This document shows, one piece after another, positions 1-11,300 of a DNA stretch of 64,000 bases (its first letter is position 1; every line of letters starts with the position of its first letter). This stretch comes from Marsupella aquatica (taxonomy: Eukaryota > Marchantiophyta). Location of the stretch: assembly GCA_973895155.1 (NCBI GenBank), contig OZ316892.1:6076001-6140000 (forward strand), in the 5' to 3' direction. Below the pieces are notes generated by a model. It saw only the letters and a list, made by a program, of their open reading frames with translations. It was not told the DNA's origin and did no database searches. The position numbers were made by a program, and so were the translations under genes.

Positions 1-410
1 AAGTTAACCCAGTTACATGTGCATCGTCCATGTGTCGCTCCGAAATCACCTGCAATAGCGGTTTCCCCATGCACTTATCTAAGCTATCATTCCACAAACT
101 ATCCACAACCTATCGGCCGTCGTCCCTTTGATATCACCCTGTACTGCAACTTACGTTTGTTTTGAAGAGAACTGTTCCGTGAATTCGAGGCATAACATCC
201 TACAGTTCATACGCAAATTCCACACATTAGAACTAGTCATTTGTCAATTGTTCATCCAATATGTTCAAAAAGAACACAAGACTAACAATTCAGAAATCCA
301 CTTTTACTCAACGCTTGCACTCATCCGGCAGGCTCAGTATGACTCCAACTTCCAGACAACTGAGATTTGACTTTCTAAAGAAGTAGCAGCATTAGTAGAC
401 AAATACTTAC

Positions 411-2358
411 TTATGGCTTCGGATGCTGTTATTGAGAAGGCTGTGAAAAAACCATCCACTGAGAAATTATCCGTTTCGGTGTAGTATTTCAGTAATGGGG
501 TCAAAAGTGTAATTGTAACTGTTTGGATACTGGTCATTCGCAAAATCATAAGCCTAAACTTCAAGTCCAACCTTGTGAGCATCTCCAACAAGAGTGGAAG
601 GTGCCGGGAGATACTTGGTCTTTGGGTCAAAGGACCAAATGTATGATTGATAAGTATGATTGGTAGACGCGTCTGCCGTTTGATTGGCCAGGAACTTGTA
701 GATGACCTTAGTGTGAGAGGCAAATCCAGAGTCCTCGACTGTTTCTAGTAGGCCGATCTCCGGAACCGAAACATATCCTGGGAAAAAAATGTCGGATTAA
801 GTCTAACAAGTAAGAAGTTGCATTCAATTTGCTGTTAACCTCAATAAATCGCGTATACTGACAAAAAAACAGAGCAAATAGGCCCCGTCTTAATCGTAAT
901 TAATTGTCTTGATCTGCTGGGATGAGACTTCTAGCATGTGCTACTTGCATCTCAGTTCCCTAGGATGAGATACTGCCGTGGTTGCGATAGCTAACGGACG
1001 AGATGGTCAAACGAGGTAATGCTTGAGACCGGAGGAGCCAAAAGAGAGTTGTGTTGCATATATAGCAAGGAATTTGATTTGATAACGATAAAGCTGGGCA
1101 AAGGGCGAAAGCCCAAAACAGAAATTCAGCTGAGGGATGCATTTGCATGAGAAACTAAGGGACGATTCGAACATTGAACGCATCAGTTTGGAGTACAAAA
1201 TTTACACTGTAATAAGGACTGGCTCTATTCATCGAAAAATGTCTGCAAAAGCCTTAGAGCCATAGACGCACTCACAGTAGAGACAGAACAGGTGCAATAC
1301 CTCACTCTTAACCCACCACGTGCTGGTTTGGGGCTGAGATGACATGCTCACGAGATACGGCAGTCGCCTACTATCTATTATATTATAGCCCCCGTCATAT
1401 GCCGAAGTTCTTCTGAAGTTGCTTTGAGTTGCTGGGACACGAGCACCATCAAGAGGGCCGGAAAGACATCAGAAGCAGAGCTACTAGGCGAACTTGGTCT
1501 GGAAGGTAATCAACTTTCCAACAACCAAAGAAAGATTGAAACCCTGGTCACTTCTTGATTAAGCAGAGATGGCCATATTACACAGTGCACACAAGTGGGC
1601 ATCAGCACAACTAGAACGTAACCCACATTGACCCTGATATGGTTTGAAGTATTGAATTACACACCACAAGGACTAGAAAGATCCAAAGAACGGCTACTGA
1701 AAAGGAAATCACCCGGTCACTCACCGAAATTAAGTGTAGTAAGGTTCTCATACAGAATGTCGATAGCAAACCAGCCAAGTATATTTTCCCATTAATGGTA
1801 CGCGTGTTGTTGAGGTGCGGGGCAGTACACCAAATATTGGTTGAGTCGGCCAGATTAAGGCCTGTCCTACAAATCCCAAGCCCCATTGAGGCGAAGGAAG
1901 GGATTAAAGTAGGGGCCATCTGCAAATCGCAAGAGATGACAACTCCAGGTAAACTGTTATTCAGAGCATCAAGGTATGCTGGATCAGTTTGGTCAGGATA
2001 TAGCCCAGAATTTCCACCATTGGCAATGACAACTGGAGCCTGGCCTGTATGAGGGAAGGCGAGATATTAGATTCAATCTTAGATGGCTTATAAGCAGTCA
2101 AATCACTCCCAAGCCTCTACTAGACGAGCTCCAAATCGCTTTACAACCACGAAGCGCCCACTTGCCAGGTCAATGCAATAAGATGAATCAGAGAAGTAAA
2201 GAAGATCGAGATTATGCCAGAGCAGAGAGGAGAGGAGCTAAAGGCCACTTGCCACTCAGAGTTTGCCATTTGGCTGTGGTCGGAGTTGGATGCCACAGAA
2301 GCAGAGGCAGTAGTAGCAGCAGTAGTTGTAGCAGGTTGGCAGGAGTGAGTGGAGCCAT
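411..2358 (-). pseudogene. SHV3-like glycerophosphodiester phosphodiesterase-like (GDPDL) pseudogene
   Basis: Intact relatives are secreted or GPI-anchored cell-wall proteins with two GDPD-like domains. Three pieces are visible. A first exon starting at 2358 encodes a leucine-rich signal peptide followed by AKWQTLS. An exon at about 2044-1725 carries VVIANGGNSGLYPD, VVISCDLQMA and GLGICRTGLNLADSTNIW. An exon at about 777-411 carries LVGDAHKVGLEV, AYDFANDQYPNSYNY and NFSVDGFFTAF, which is the end of a GDPD-like domain. Three breaks are seen: an extra dinucleotide near 1779-1784 shifts the frame before GWFAID, a TAG at 556-554 sits where the family has Tyr after GLEV, and a second frameshift follows FDPITE near 470-490. 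The middle of the first domain and the whole second domain were not found in the window. The family call is confident; the exact exon ends are approximate. Confidence 0.75.
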
Positions 2359-3900
2359 AACATCCTGCTGCAACACCTCAATATCCAGGTTCTCTTCTCG
2401 TTGTGGAACTCCCACAATCAAAGCGCTGAACTGTACTGTTGCGATATAAATTCCATTACCTTCTGGGGCAACAATGCACAATGCCACCGTTCCGGCCGGT
2501 TGTGAGACCTTTTTGGTAAGAGAATAAACGAGGAGGGTACAATGTGTGCAGAAGGACGGCAAATCCGTTACCCCAATTTGATCTTGACCCTTCGACAGAT
2601 TCTATATTTCGAACAACAGAAAGGTGTAACTACTGTGCTCTAACGTATTGTAATATATTTGCTATCCGTCTGCACTTTCTCCCAGAATGTGGTGTTCTCC
2701 GCTGGAACGGATTCGAAGATCCCGACTGCTTCCCAGAGCTCTCGTCAAACGGATAACATTCGTTCCACTTGGACCGAGTTGGAGCATCACCAACAGCCAC
2801 GAAAGGACAAAACAATTTGAGTTTGCTGTTGACCATGAAGGACATTATGTGCCGTCTACAAAACTGTGTATACAAGCAATAGTTTTATATTTTTATGAAG
2901 GCATAAAGTGTTTCGAGCGGCCTTGGGCATGATTACGTTCATTGCATCGTCTAGCTCTACTTTATTAATATACGGAACAAGGGGAAATTGAAGGAGTAGG
3001 AGTGAGAGAGATTTCTTTCCCAGCAGTTTAATCGACGAAGCGGAATTCCATGTATGGCGGATAGCGCGTGAGATAAGTGAAGGTTGTTTTGTGTCAAACA
3101 TCCCGTACATGGAAAACCCTCCATCCCAAAAAATTATTCGAGTACAATTCTGACTCCTGACTAAAATTGCGAGCTTCTAATTCTCAGACGCCCCTACAAT
3201 TTTGACCGCAATATCGGTGGGTTCGTTTTGTGCTGATGGTTTGAACGAATTTCTAATCCTGTCTTTTGTGCTGTCCGTGTTATTTCCTATATTAATTTGC
3301 AAGATTCAGGTGATCGATATCCCTTTAGTTAATAATGTGCTGCTTCAGTGTACTCCCGGCACTCTCTTGACATACTGATGACTTCAATTACCACGATCGA
3401 TATATTCATGTACATCTAGCTGAGCAGTGTCACTATGTGCATTAAATATGAGCAGGATTTAACAACTATTTCCTGGGCCTAGTGTCTAGGGCAAAGCCTC
3501 TAGATCATAATTCTAAATATAAATTAAGTACTTGCTAAGAGAAGCTAGAATTGGGTTCTAGAATGGGCTCACCAAAATTTATGTGTATTGGAAAAACCAT
3601 GGGATATTGTCTTTGTCAAAATGATGATCATGCATGATAATTTTTGTCATCAGTTTTATTAACATTCAAACAATGGGCATTTAGGCTCCTCCTGCACAGC
3701 AATCTGCTAGCCTTGGCTGCTCAAACATTCCATTGGAATCGAATGGAGGACTGTGCATCTTGGGAGAAACATATGGGTATGCCTTCACCAAGAGGGGGTG
3801 CCATCTTCATGGTGAACTGTAGGACAAAGGACACAAAAAACTCGACTGTGTTGCTACAAGTAAGTGTGTTGTGCAGAAATTGTATGATTGGGAGTGGCAC
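2359..3900. other. Intergenic stretch, no supported gene
   Basis: Only short overlapping frames on both strands, without domain motifs or consistent splice structure. The first few hundred bases (2359-2562) lie directly upstream of the GDPDL-like start codon and may be its old 5' leader. Confidence 0.5.
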
Positions 3901-3920
3901 ACTGCCTTGTACTAGCAAAG

Positions 3921-4255
3921 ATGGCAGACTCGACAAGAGGCAACAATTTCTCATCTGCAGAGTTGAAGAAGTTGGTTTGTTCATGGATGCACATCTTGCG
4001 TGAACCCATCATCAAATTTGGGCAAAAGAATGAAGCTACTTGGGATCCAACAACAATACACTACAACAACACTCAACCAACTTAAGGACACACGGATTGC
4101 AAAGAAGAACTGGCCCAGGGAACTGGCGATCTTTGGAGAGCAAGTGGAGAAACTTGAAATACAATGTTACCAAGCTTTTTTACTCTCATCATGCATTCTA
4201 GTGAGAACGTGGAAGACACTATGGCCAGGGCAAAGGAGTTGTATGTGAAAAAGTA
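3921..4255 (+). pseudogene. Myb/SANT-like (NAM-associated type) transposon-derived protein remnant
   Basis: A reading frame from 3921 gives RGNNFSSAELKKLVCSWM and then ATWDPTTIHYNN, and ends at a TAA (4083). In another frame the similarity continues as NWRSLESKWRNLKYNVTKLF, and after a further shift as SSENVEDTMARAKELYVKK. The order (an initial acidic helix with a Cys-Ser-Trp, a WDxxxxxYN segment, an RSLxSKW helix, and a terminal ELY helix) matches the DNA-binding partner proteins that plants share with PIF/Harbinger transposons. At least two frame changes and a stop show that it is dead. No Harbinger transposase was seen nearby. Confidence 0.6.
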
Positions 4256-4695
4256 GCGAACAAATAAGACATTAGTCACATTGGTCACCTAAATATCGAG
4301 AATTGGTTCTATTATAGATAACAAGCCCCTTGCCAATGCGTTGTACAATTATCATTTCAGTCATTTCATTGCTGCAATCAAGTTACCATTGTGGCTTTTT
4401 ATTCTTGCAGCCATGATTGTATCGTTGATCAATGATATTGTTGCAATTCTTTTTTTATGATATGTCCAAATGATTTTAAATGTAATGTTGAGCCTACTTA
4501 AATTTTTATTTTAGACCCACTTACCCGTGATAGCCACATGTCAACTCACCGCTCAATTTCAAATGACCTTGAGATTGAATTTTATGGATTTGAGTGTGTG
4601 AGTCTACTCTAGGTGTGGGTGGAGAATCCCCAAGTTAGGATTTGCTGTTTATTATGCTTTTCACCAGATCTTATGGCCAGGAATACCAAGAGGGG
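4256..4695. other. AT-rich spacer between transposon remnants
   Basis: No gene or clear repeat is supported here. Confidence 0.4.
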
Positions 4696-4699
4696 GCCC

Positions 4700-4985
4700 A
4701 AAAGGTCTTCTCATTCTATACAATGCACAATGGCAAAAAGAGGTCCACCCAAAGTGTCACCCTGACAAGTCTCTCCTGCAGAAAAATTTGGTATACTCTC
4801 TTGTAGGGGCGCAATGGCTGTATAAGAAGGTTCTCCAAACCATAAAAACGTAACCACCACATGGGATAAGTGAGTGCCTGGACGTCAAGATCGGTTGCCC
4901 TCAAAGCACAAAACATGGCTTCTTGTGATAATGTTTTGAAAGCATTAGACATTTACCTGGAGGACGACCAATCAAGGTGGAGATC
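4700..4985 (-). mobile_element. Reverse transcriptase remnant (non-LTR type)
   Basis: On the minus strand one frame reads SNAFKTLSQEAMFCALRA, which corresponds to the NAFN-S-R block of the reverse transcriptase fingers. After a frame change near 4790 comes GETCQGDTLGGPLFAIVH, the QGDPLG palm block of the same enzyme with Thr replacing Pro. Frame changes and a stop soon afterwards mark it as a decayed fragment of a retroelement. The catalytic YADD block was not found. A non-LTR (LINE-like) origin is likely because of the QGDxLGxPLF form, but the clade cannot be assigned. Confidence 0.65.
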
Positions 4986-5947
4986 CAGGGTTGCAAATAA
5001 CCACAATGACCGTCTCACAACCTCCAAGAACGCCAACTGCAAACTAATGCGGAACCATACTATGGCGACTGTGCGAGATACAAGACGAATAAAATTTCTC
5101 CAATTTATAGCAATTGAGCAAACTCCTGTGGAATTTTAGCCATGGCTATCAACAAGATGCGCCCAAAATTTAAGAGACTAGAGTAGACACATGCCCCGCT
5201 ACAATACACTTACGGAAATAAAAATTGGAAAACCTAACAAAGGATCCTCAAGTGGGTCCTGGACTGTATCATGAAAATGCTCATAGACATAGCTAGATGG
5301 GCCCCTGGCTAGCCAAACAATGAGGAGCATGGAGTAAGACAGAGGTGACATGATCCCTACTAGACCCAATACTTGACTGTGTGACACAAAACAATCCACA
5401 ACAATCCAAACAAAGAATTGGGCACTACAAGAAATCCCTAGAGAAATCTAATCCTTGAAGTATAACTTTGATGACACTTGACATTGGAGCCGAGCTTTAT
5501 ATCTATCTTACTTGCCTTGACAAAAGCTTTCCAAGGTAGTTGAAAAATACAGAATCTGCTAACCATCAATGAAGATATGACCCAAAACAATCCCCAGAAA
5601 TTCAAATAAAGAATTGGCCACTATAAGAAACATTTTCCAAACAAAACTTTGGCAATACTTGACCATTTGAGCCACACTTTACATCAATCTTACTTGCCTT
5701 AACGAGAGCTTTCCATAACAGCCGGAAAAACCAGAATCTGTTAAGTACTGACACAGATACTACCCAAACATTCTGTAATGGAACAAAGAAACCGTTGTTG
5801 CAAACTTCTTCCAAACTTTTAGAAGGTTAGCTAAACCTCAATGGCATGAGCTGGTAACTTAAGAGTGGGTGAAGGTTTCTTAGTGAATTATTGATTGATA
5901 TATTTAAATGAATTCCATTCGGATTTTTTTTAATTTACATGGCGGTC
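4986..5947. other. Non-coding stretch with a diverged direct repeat
   Basis: Two similar blocks, about 5395-5580 and 5575-5770, share phrases such as 'ccaaacaaagaattgg', 'cttacttgcctt' and 'agctttcca', which indicates an old tandem duplication of about 180 bp. No coding function is supported. Confidence 0.45.
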
Positions 5948-5949
5948 TA

Positions 5950-6280
5950 CTGTCTTCCTCAGAACACAGTGCCCGAGCGTTGTGTTCAAATATTGGCGTT
6001 GTGTTTGAGTTGGACAATGTGTTTGAGATTTGACCCTGAACTATTCTACATTGAGCACAAAAAGTAAAAAATTCAAGAATTATATTCTAATTCAATATTC
6101 AAACACAATGCCCATTTTCAAAGACAGTGCCCATTTTCAAACACAGTGCCCTGAAAATACAAAAATGAAAACACATAGTCAAAACTTGAATACAATGCCC
6201 CAGGTGCATTATTTGAATAGAGTGCCCCATGGCCCAATATTCGAATACAAGGCCATGGCGTTGTGTTTGGGGGAAGACGG
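5950..6280 (+). mobile_element. TA-flanked inverted-repeat element, copy 1 (MITE-like)
   Basis: The left end CTGTCTTCC and right end GGGAAGACGG are inverted repeats, each bordered by TA (5948-5949 and 6281-6282). Inside, the left half carries TTGTGTTCAAATATTGGCG and the right half carries TTCAAACACAATGCCC, so the element can fold back on itself. It is about 130 bp shorter than copies 2 and 3 because a left-internal segment is missing. It has no coding capacity and is therefore non-autonomous. Confidence 0.75.
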
Positions 6281-6282
6281 TA

Positions 6283-6817
6283 GCCTCCAAATATTTGTAG
6301 GGTCCTCTGGGAGCCCGTCTGGGAGTAGCCTATAAAGCTTGTTTACTTATTTTAGTACATTCTTTCACTTGTTCTTTTGGAACTAAGGAACATTCAAACC
6401 TATCCTAATAACAAAAAAACCTGATTAAGTGATCCTACACTACGAGCTAAATTGTCAAAAGGTATGGGGCATATGTTACTTTAGGTCCTTGAACCGGTAA
6501 CCATCTGTTGGCTAACCTAGCCTCGTCCGTCCCTCGGGACCAACAAGGGATAGTAGAGGAATAGTTGTCTGTTGTCCATTGATTAAGCCTTTCAGCCTGA
6601 TCTTAGACCCTCACTGTCCCTCAATGGAAAACCTTGTAGAGGAACCCTTAGGTTTTGGGGGGCATTTATTAGGGGGTCTAAAACCTCAAAAGTTGATGGA
6701 CCTTCACTTAGTAGTTAAGGTTATGGACAAAAGAATTATGAACTACCAACATTATGATCCCTAACTTTTTGCCATAAAGATTGGTCATATGCCATGACCA
6801 TAAGTCATTGTAGACGC
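6283..6817. repeat. Spacer resembling sequence near 60.7-61.6 kb
   Basis: Phrases such as 'ttgatggaccttcactt', 'attggtcatatgccat' and 'accataagtcattgtag' recur in diverged form around 60840-60880, 61385-61410 and 61550-61630. This suggests an old dispersed repeat. No gene is supported. Confidence 0.35.
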
Positions 6818-6819
6818 TA

Positions 6820-7279
6820 CTGTCTTCCCCCGAACACAACGCTCGGGTGTTGTGTTCAAAAATGTTATCTTTTAGCTAGGTCTCCATAAGAAAAAATATT
6901 TTTTTTCTTCAAACACAATGTCATTTTAACACAGTGCCCGGGCGTCGTGTTCGAATATTGGCGCTGTGACATTTGAGTTGGACACTGAGTTTAAGATTTG
7001 ACCCTAAACTGTTCTGCATTGAGCACAACTAGTAAAAAATTCAAGAATCATATGCCAATGCCAATATTCAAACACAATGTCAATATCTGAACACAACACC
7101 CATTTCAAACACAACGTCAATATCTGAACACAACACCCATTTCAAACACAACGCCCTGCAAATACAAAAAATGAAAACACATCACCAAAACTCAAATACA
7201 ACGGCCCGGGCGCACTATTTGAATAGAGCGCCCCATGGCCCACATACAAGGCCATGACGTTGTGCTCGGAAGAAGACGG
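6820..7279 (+). mobile_element. TA-flanked inverted-repeat element, copy 2 (MITE-like)
   Basis: The left end CTGTCTTCCCCCGAACACAA follows TA at 6818-6819. The right end is the inverted GAAGAAGACGG, followed by TT instead of TA. The interior matches copy 1 in order and orientation, plus a left-internal segment (about 6860-6940) also present in copy 3. It abuts a LINE fragment that begins at about 7280. Confidence 0.75.
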
Positions 7280-7662
7280 TTGTGGGAAAAAATTACATAA
7301 CCTTTGTGAAGAGACTCTTTCATTGAACCAACCGCATTCTGACTATGGCCGGCAGAATTATATTGCTGAAACATGTGCCCCGGGCCATCCCCACGTATCA
7401 TCTGATGACTTTGGAACTTCAGCAAACTGGATACAAAGAGCTCCAGAAACTGTACAGACGGTTTTTCTGGGGATCCTCTTCCGCTAATGGCTACAAGAAA
7501 GCCTTGATCGCTTGGAAGGACATTACTGTCCCGAAATGGGTGGGAGGTCTGGGGATCCTCCCCTTTGCTGAACAGGCACAAGCAGTGAAAATGAGACATC
7601 TCTTGTGGAGAGCCAAGGGTGAAGGCTGGATGAAAGCATTTCTTGCAATGACGCTAGGGTAA
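7264..7662 (+). mobile_element. LINE reverse-transcriptase C-terminal fragment
   Basis: The frame carries AGRIILLKHVPRAIP, TYHLMTLELQQTGYKEL, YRRFFWGS, KKALIAWKDITVPK and GGLGILPFAEQAQAVKMRH. This is the region just after the reverse transcriptase domain in plant LINE open reading frame 2 (the zf-RVT lead-in). The fragment ends at a stop after MTLG (7660-7662), and its 5' side is cut by the right end of the inverted-repeat element. No RNase H, poly-A tail or target-site duplication was found, so it is a truncated relic. Confidence 0.8.
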
Positions 7663-7699
7663 ACCCAGGAAACTTTCCCCTAACTCTGCCTTGGCAATA

Positions 7700-7845
7700 A
7701 AACCATCTGTACACCTGTTTTCAACCTTGTCTGTTTTCAACACCTGTTTTCGACCTTGTCTATTTTCAACACCTGTTTTCAACTGTGCCTTTCCCTTTTT
7801 TGAACTGTGCCTTTCCCTTTTTTGAACTGTGCCTTTTGTCAAATG
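7700..7845 (+). repeat. Short-unit direct repeats upstream of DXS
   Basis: Variants of 'cacctgttttcaaccttgtc' recur, followed by two copies of 'gaactgtgcctttccctttttt' and a third partial one. This is simple replication-slippage type DNA. Confidence 0.7.
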
Positions 7846-7970
7846 TGCCGTCGTGGCGAAGGTGGGATACTGATGGGAGGACGAGATACTGATTGGAGCA
7901 GATGCTGTTGTCAAACGATATCGATATCCGCTTTCCCCCGATCGTTTGGCGTGTGATGAGGGCCGCATTG

Positions 7971-8205
7971 TTGGGCCTGCTACATTCCCCTACCACGGAT
8001 GATACCCCCAATCAGGATTCTATATAATGGGCAATTGAGAAGTTTGTCTTCTGAATCTTCAGTCGGCCTGACTACTGAGAGAGAGTGTTGGGCCTGCTAC
8101 ATTCCCCTACCACCGATGATACCCCCAATCAGGATTCTATCGAATGGGCAATTGGGAAGTTTGTCATCTGAATCTTCACTCGGCCTGACTGCTGAGAGAG
8201 AGGGA
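7971..8205 (+). repeat. 117-bp tandem duplication in the DXS upstream region
   Basis: Two units begin with TTGGGCCTGCTACATTCCCC at 7971 and 8088 and run to the GAGAGAGAG near 8205, with only a handful of differences. Unit 1 contains TATATAA (8021-8027), while the same place in unit 2 reads TATCGAA (8138-8144). The DXS start codon is at 8338. Confidence 0.9.
8021..8027 (+). promoter_or_regulatory. Candidate TATA box of DXS
   Basis: TATATAA lies about 310 bp before the DXS start codon, inside the first unit of the promoter duplication. The second unit has lost it. Function is inferred from position only. Confidence 0.35.
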
Positions 8206-8337
8206 TAGACAGGAAGATACGACTTGGGTTGGGGTGGGAAGAATTTGAGCTCCTTCATCGCACTGGAAGAGAGAGGACGAACTGTAGGGGGCTGAGGTGC
8301 ATACGGGCGAGATCAGGAGGGAGCGACCGCTTAAGAA

Positions 8338-11300
8338 ATGGCGAGTGGAGTGGTGGCTACGACGGTAGGACTGCCGATCAATGGCAGTGCTTCTGCAGCT
8401 GTACCATCGATGTCCGGAAAGACTAAGATTGGGAAAACGTTTGTGGGGCTCCGGAATGTGACAACGGAGGGTGGTCATGGAAGGAAGAGGACTGTGTTCT
8501 CTGCGCCTGGTGTGGGTGGCTCACAGGTGAGCCTTTTCCCTGCTGGAATTGAAGTATCTATCTACAACGTTATACTACTTAGATTTGATGGTTGAGGGGA
8601 AATCGGTTAACAGGCTAGGATATGACCTTCACGGGTGGTGACAGATGTTAACGAGAATAATGTTAGAAGAGCAGCGCGGCTGGTCAGAGATGTTAAAAAG
8701 GATGGTGTTAGCAGAGCAGCGTCCCTGTCGATTTTGTTTCTGTGAGACAATGTGTGAATTCGCTAGTGTAGCTTTTTAAGGGCGGCTTATAACTCTACGA
8801 CTATTTGGTCTAATGTGATTCTTAGGCTCAAAAATCGTCTGCTGTCACGGCCTCCATCATGAAGGGTGATGGAGCTGAGTACTTCTCGGAGAAGCCGCCA
8901 ACTCCACTTCTGGACACGATCAGCTATCCTATTCACATGAAAAATCTGTCCGTGAAGGTGAGTTTCTCTTATCGCACTCATGAAGGCTTCTATCATCGCG
9001 TGTGTGGGAAGCGGTATAGCAATTCTTGCCTCCTCATCCTCTTTTAGTGGCAGGATTGAAGCTGAATTTTCGTTGCTACTTTTGCGGTCTTCCTTCTAAT
9101 CCCTCTGGCTGGAGTGGGGATTGTAGGAGCTGATGCAGTTGGCAGACGAACTCAGGGCGGAGACCATCTTTTCGGTGTCCAGTACCGGAGGTCATTTGGG
9201 ATCCAGCCTTGGAGTTGTGGAGCTCACCGTTGCTCTCCATCATGTGTTTAACGCTCCAGCTGATAAGATTCTTTGGGACGTAGGACATCAGGCAAGTCCA
9301 TTTCCTCGAGTAGTGTACCGGTTGGGCATCCATACGAGCGATATATACCTTCGCAATCATGGTCGCTCCCGTTCTTTGTACGGCAGGTCTTAGCGGTGTC
9401 ACTCCTTTGTGTCCGTCATTTGTAGGTTGTTCTAAAAAAAACACACCTCCATCCGTTGCAGAATACTAGTTTTGTGGCCACAGAAATTGAGGCGCACAAG
9501 TTTATGCAATTCGATGGGAGGTTTACCTATGCCAACGGTTTTGCCAGAAGCGGCTTGTAGAATACATGATGCATTCATCTTCCTCTCTCATATCTATAGC
9601 TCACAGCTATAGTTTGTGTAGTCCTCGCTGCAATGTATGCCGTAATTGCAGTGTGGGTTGTGCCCTTTCGGAACCAGTAGGAATGAGGAGCCTAGATGGG
9701 GTTCGGTTTTGCCAGAAGCGGCTTGATTAATGCAAGATGCATTCATCTTCCTCTCCGATATCTATAGCTCAAATTTTGTGTAGTCTCCGCTGCAATGTAT
9801 GCCGTAATTGCAGTGTGTTGTAGGTTGTGTCCTTTTGGAACCAGTAGCAAAGAGGAATCTAGATGGGCTTCCCTGGATGTGGAAGAGGCCATAGCATTTT
9901 CGGACGACGGGGATCCCATGTTGAATCGGTGTATCCTCTGTGAGACACGGTGGCTTGACCTATCGAGTAAATTGAATATGTTTCCCTTCGTCGTCCAGAT
10001 TTTGGTCCAACTTCGCTACTGAATTTTGAATGTATTTCCATGCAGACATACCCCCATAAGATCCTGACAGGGAGAAGAGGGAAAATGCACACTATCCGAC
10101 AGACGAACGGTATTTCGGGTTTCACCAAACGCGCAGAGAGTGAATATGATGCTTTTGGTGCAGGCCACAGTTCCACAAGTATTTCGGCCGGCCTAGGTAA
10201 AATCAGTCTTAAAGCGTTATTTTAATTCTCGAGTCTTGTCTAAACTGGTTGTTTACTCCCCTACTACGTGTCCTTTGCCCGCCGCGAAAATTCTTTTACT
10301 TTGATAACGTAGTCATACTTGCAGCCCTAGCTGGCCGTGGCAAATCTTGTCGATTCAAATGACTTCCTATCATTTACAATGCGTATTATTTCCAGAAGAT
10401 CTCTACTGAACCCAGGTCATTTGCCTTCTGGTCATGAAGTTTTGGGTGAGCGTAATTCTCGTATCTCAGTGAGCTGCAATATTTTCCTCTCATGCTTTTC
10501 TGCTACTTACCAATTCTGGTGTGTCTCCGTTGGCCAGGTATGGCGGTCGGTCGGGATTTCCAAGGGAGAAACAACCAAGTAATTTCGGTTATTGGAGACG
10601 GAGCGATGACTGCAGGACAAGCATACGAGGCTATGAACAATGCGGGGTACTTGGACACTAACATGATTGTCATCCTCAACGACAACAAGCAGGTGTCTCT
10701 GCCAACAGCTACCCTGGACGGACCTGCTCCCCCAGTGGGAGCTCTCAGCAGTGCTCTTAGTCGGTTGCAGTCAAGCAGACCCCTTCGAGAACTTCGAGAG
10801 GTGGCTAAGGTAATTAGTTAGCCCATCAGAGCTCATCTCTAGTCATTGTTGCTAGATGTTTAAGGTGATCATATAGCTCCTCAGCTTGTGGCATTTACAT
10901 AATGTTGTTTTTGTTCCTAATTATCTTTGTAACAATACGGTATTGTATGGAGAACAGTGTTGGCGAAGTAATCATCTAGCTCTTCAGAGCTTCTGATTTG
11001 AGCACAATCTTCTCGTTACAATAATTAGGGGACAAACTGTCCATTTTGAAGCTTGAAGTGTTAGACCTTGAATGAAGATTTTGATCTTATGTTCGTGGCT
11101 CTGTGCATCGATGGATGATAACGACAGGGCGTCACGAAGCAAATCGGGGGACAAGCGCATGCTTTGGCTTCCAAAGTAGACGAGTATGCGCGAGGGATGA
11201 TCAGTGGATCAGGCTCAACTCTCTTTGAAGAGCTCGGACTCTACTATATTGGTCCTGTTGATGGCCACAACATGGACGATCTAGTTACCATTCTGAAAGA

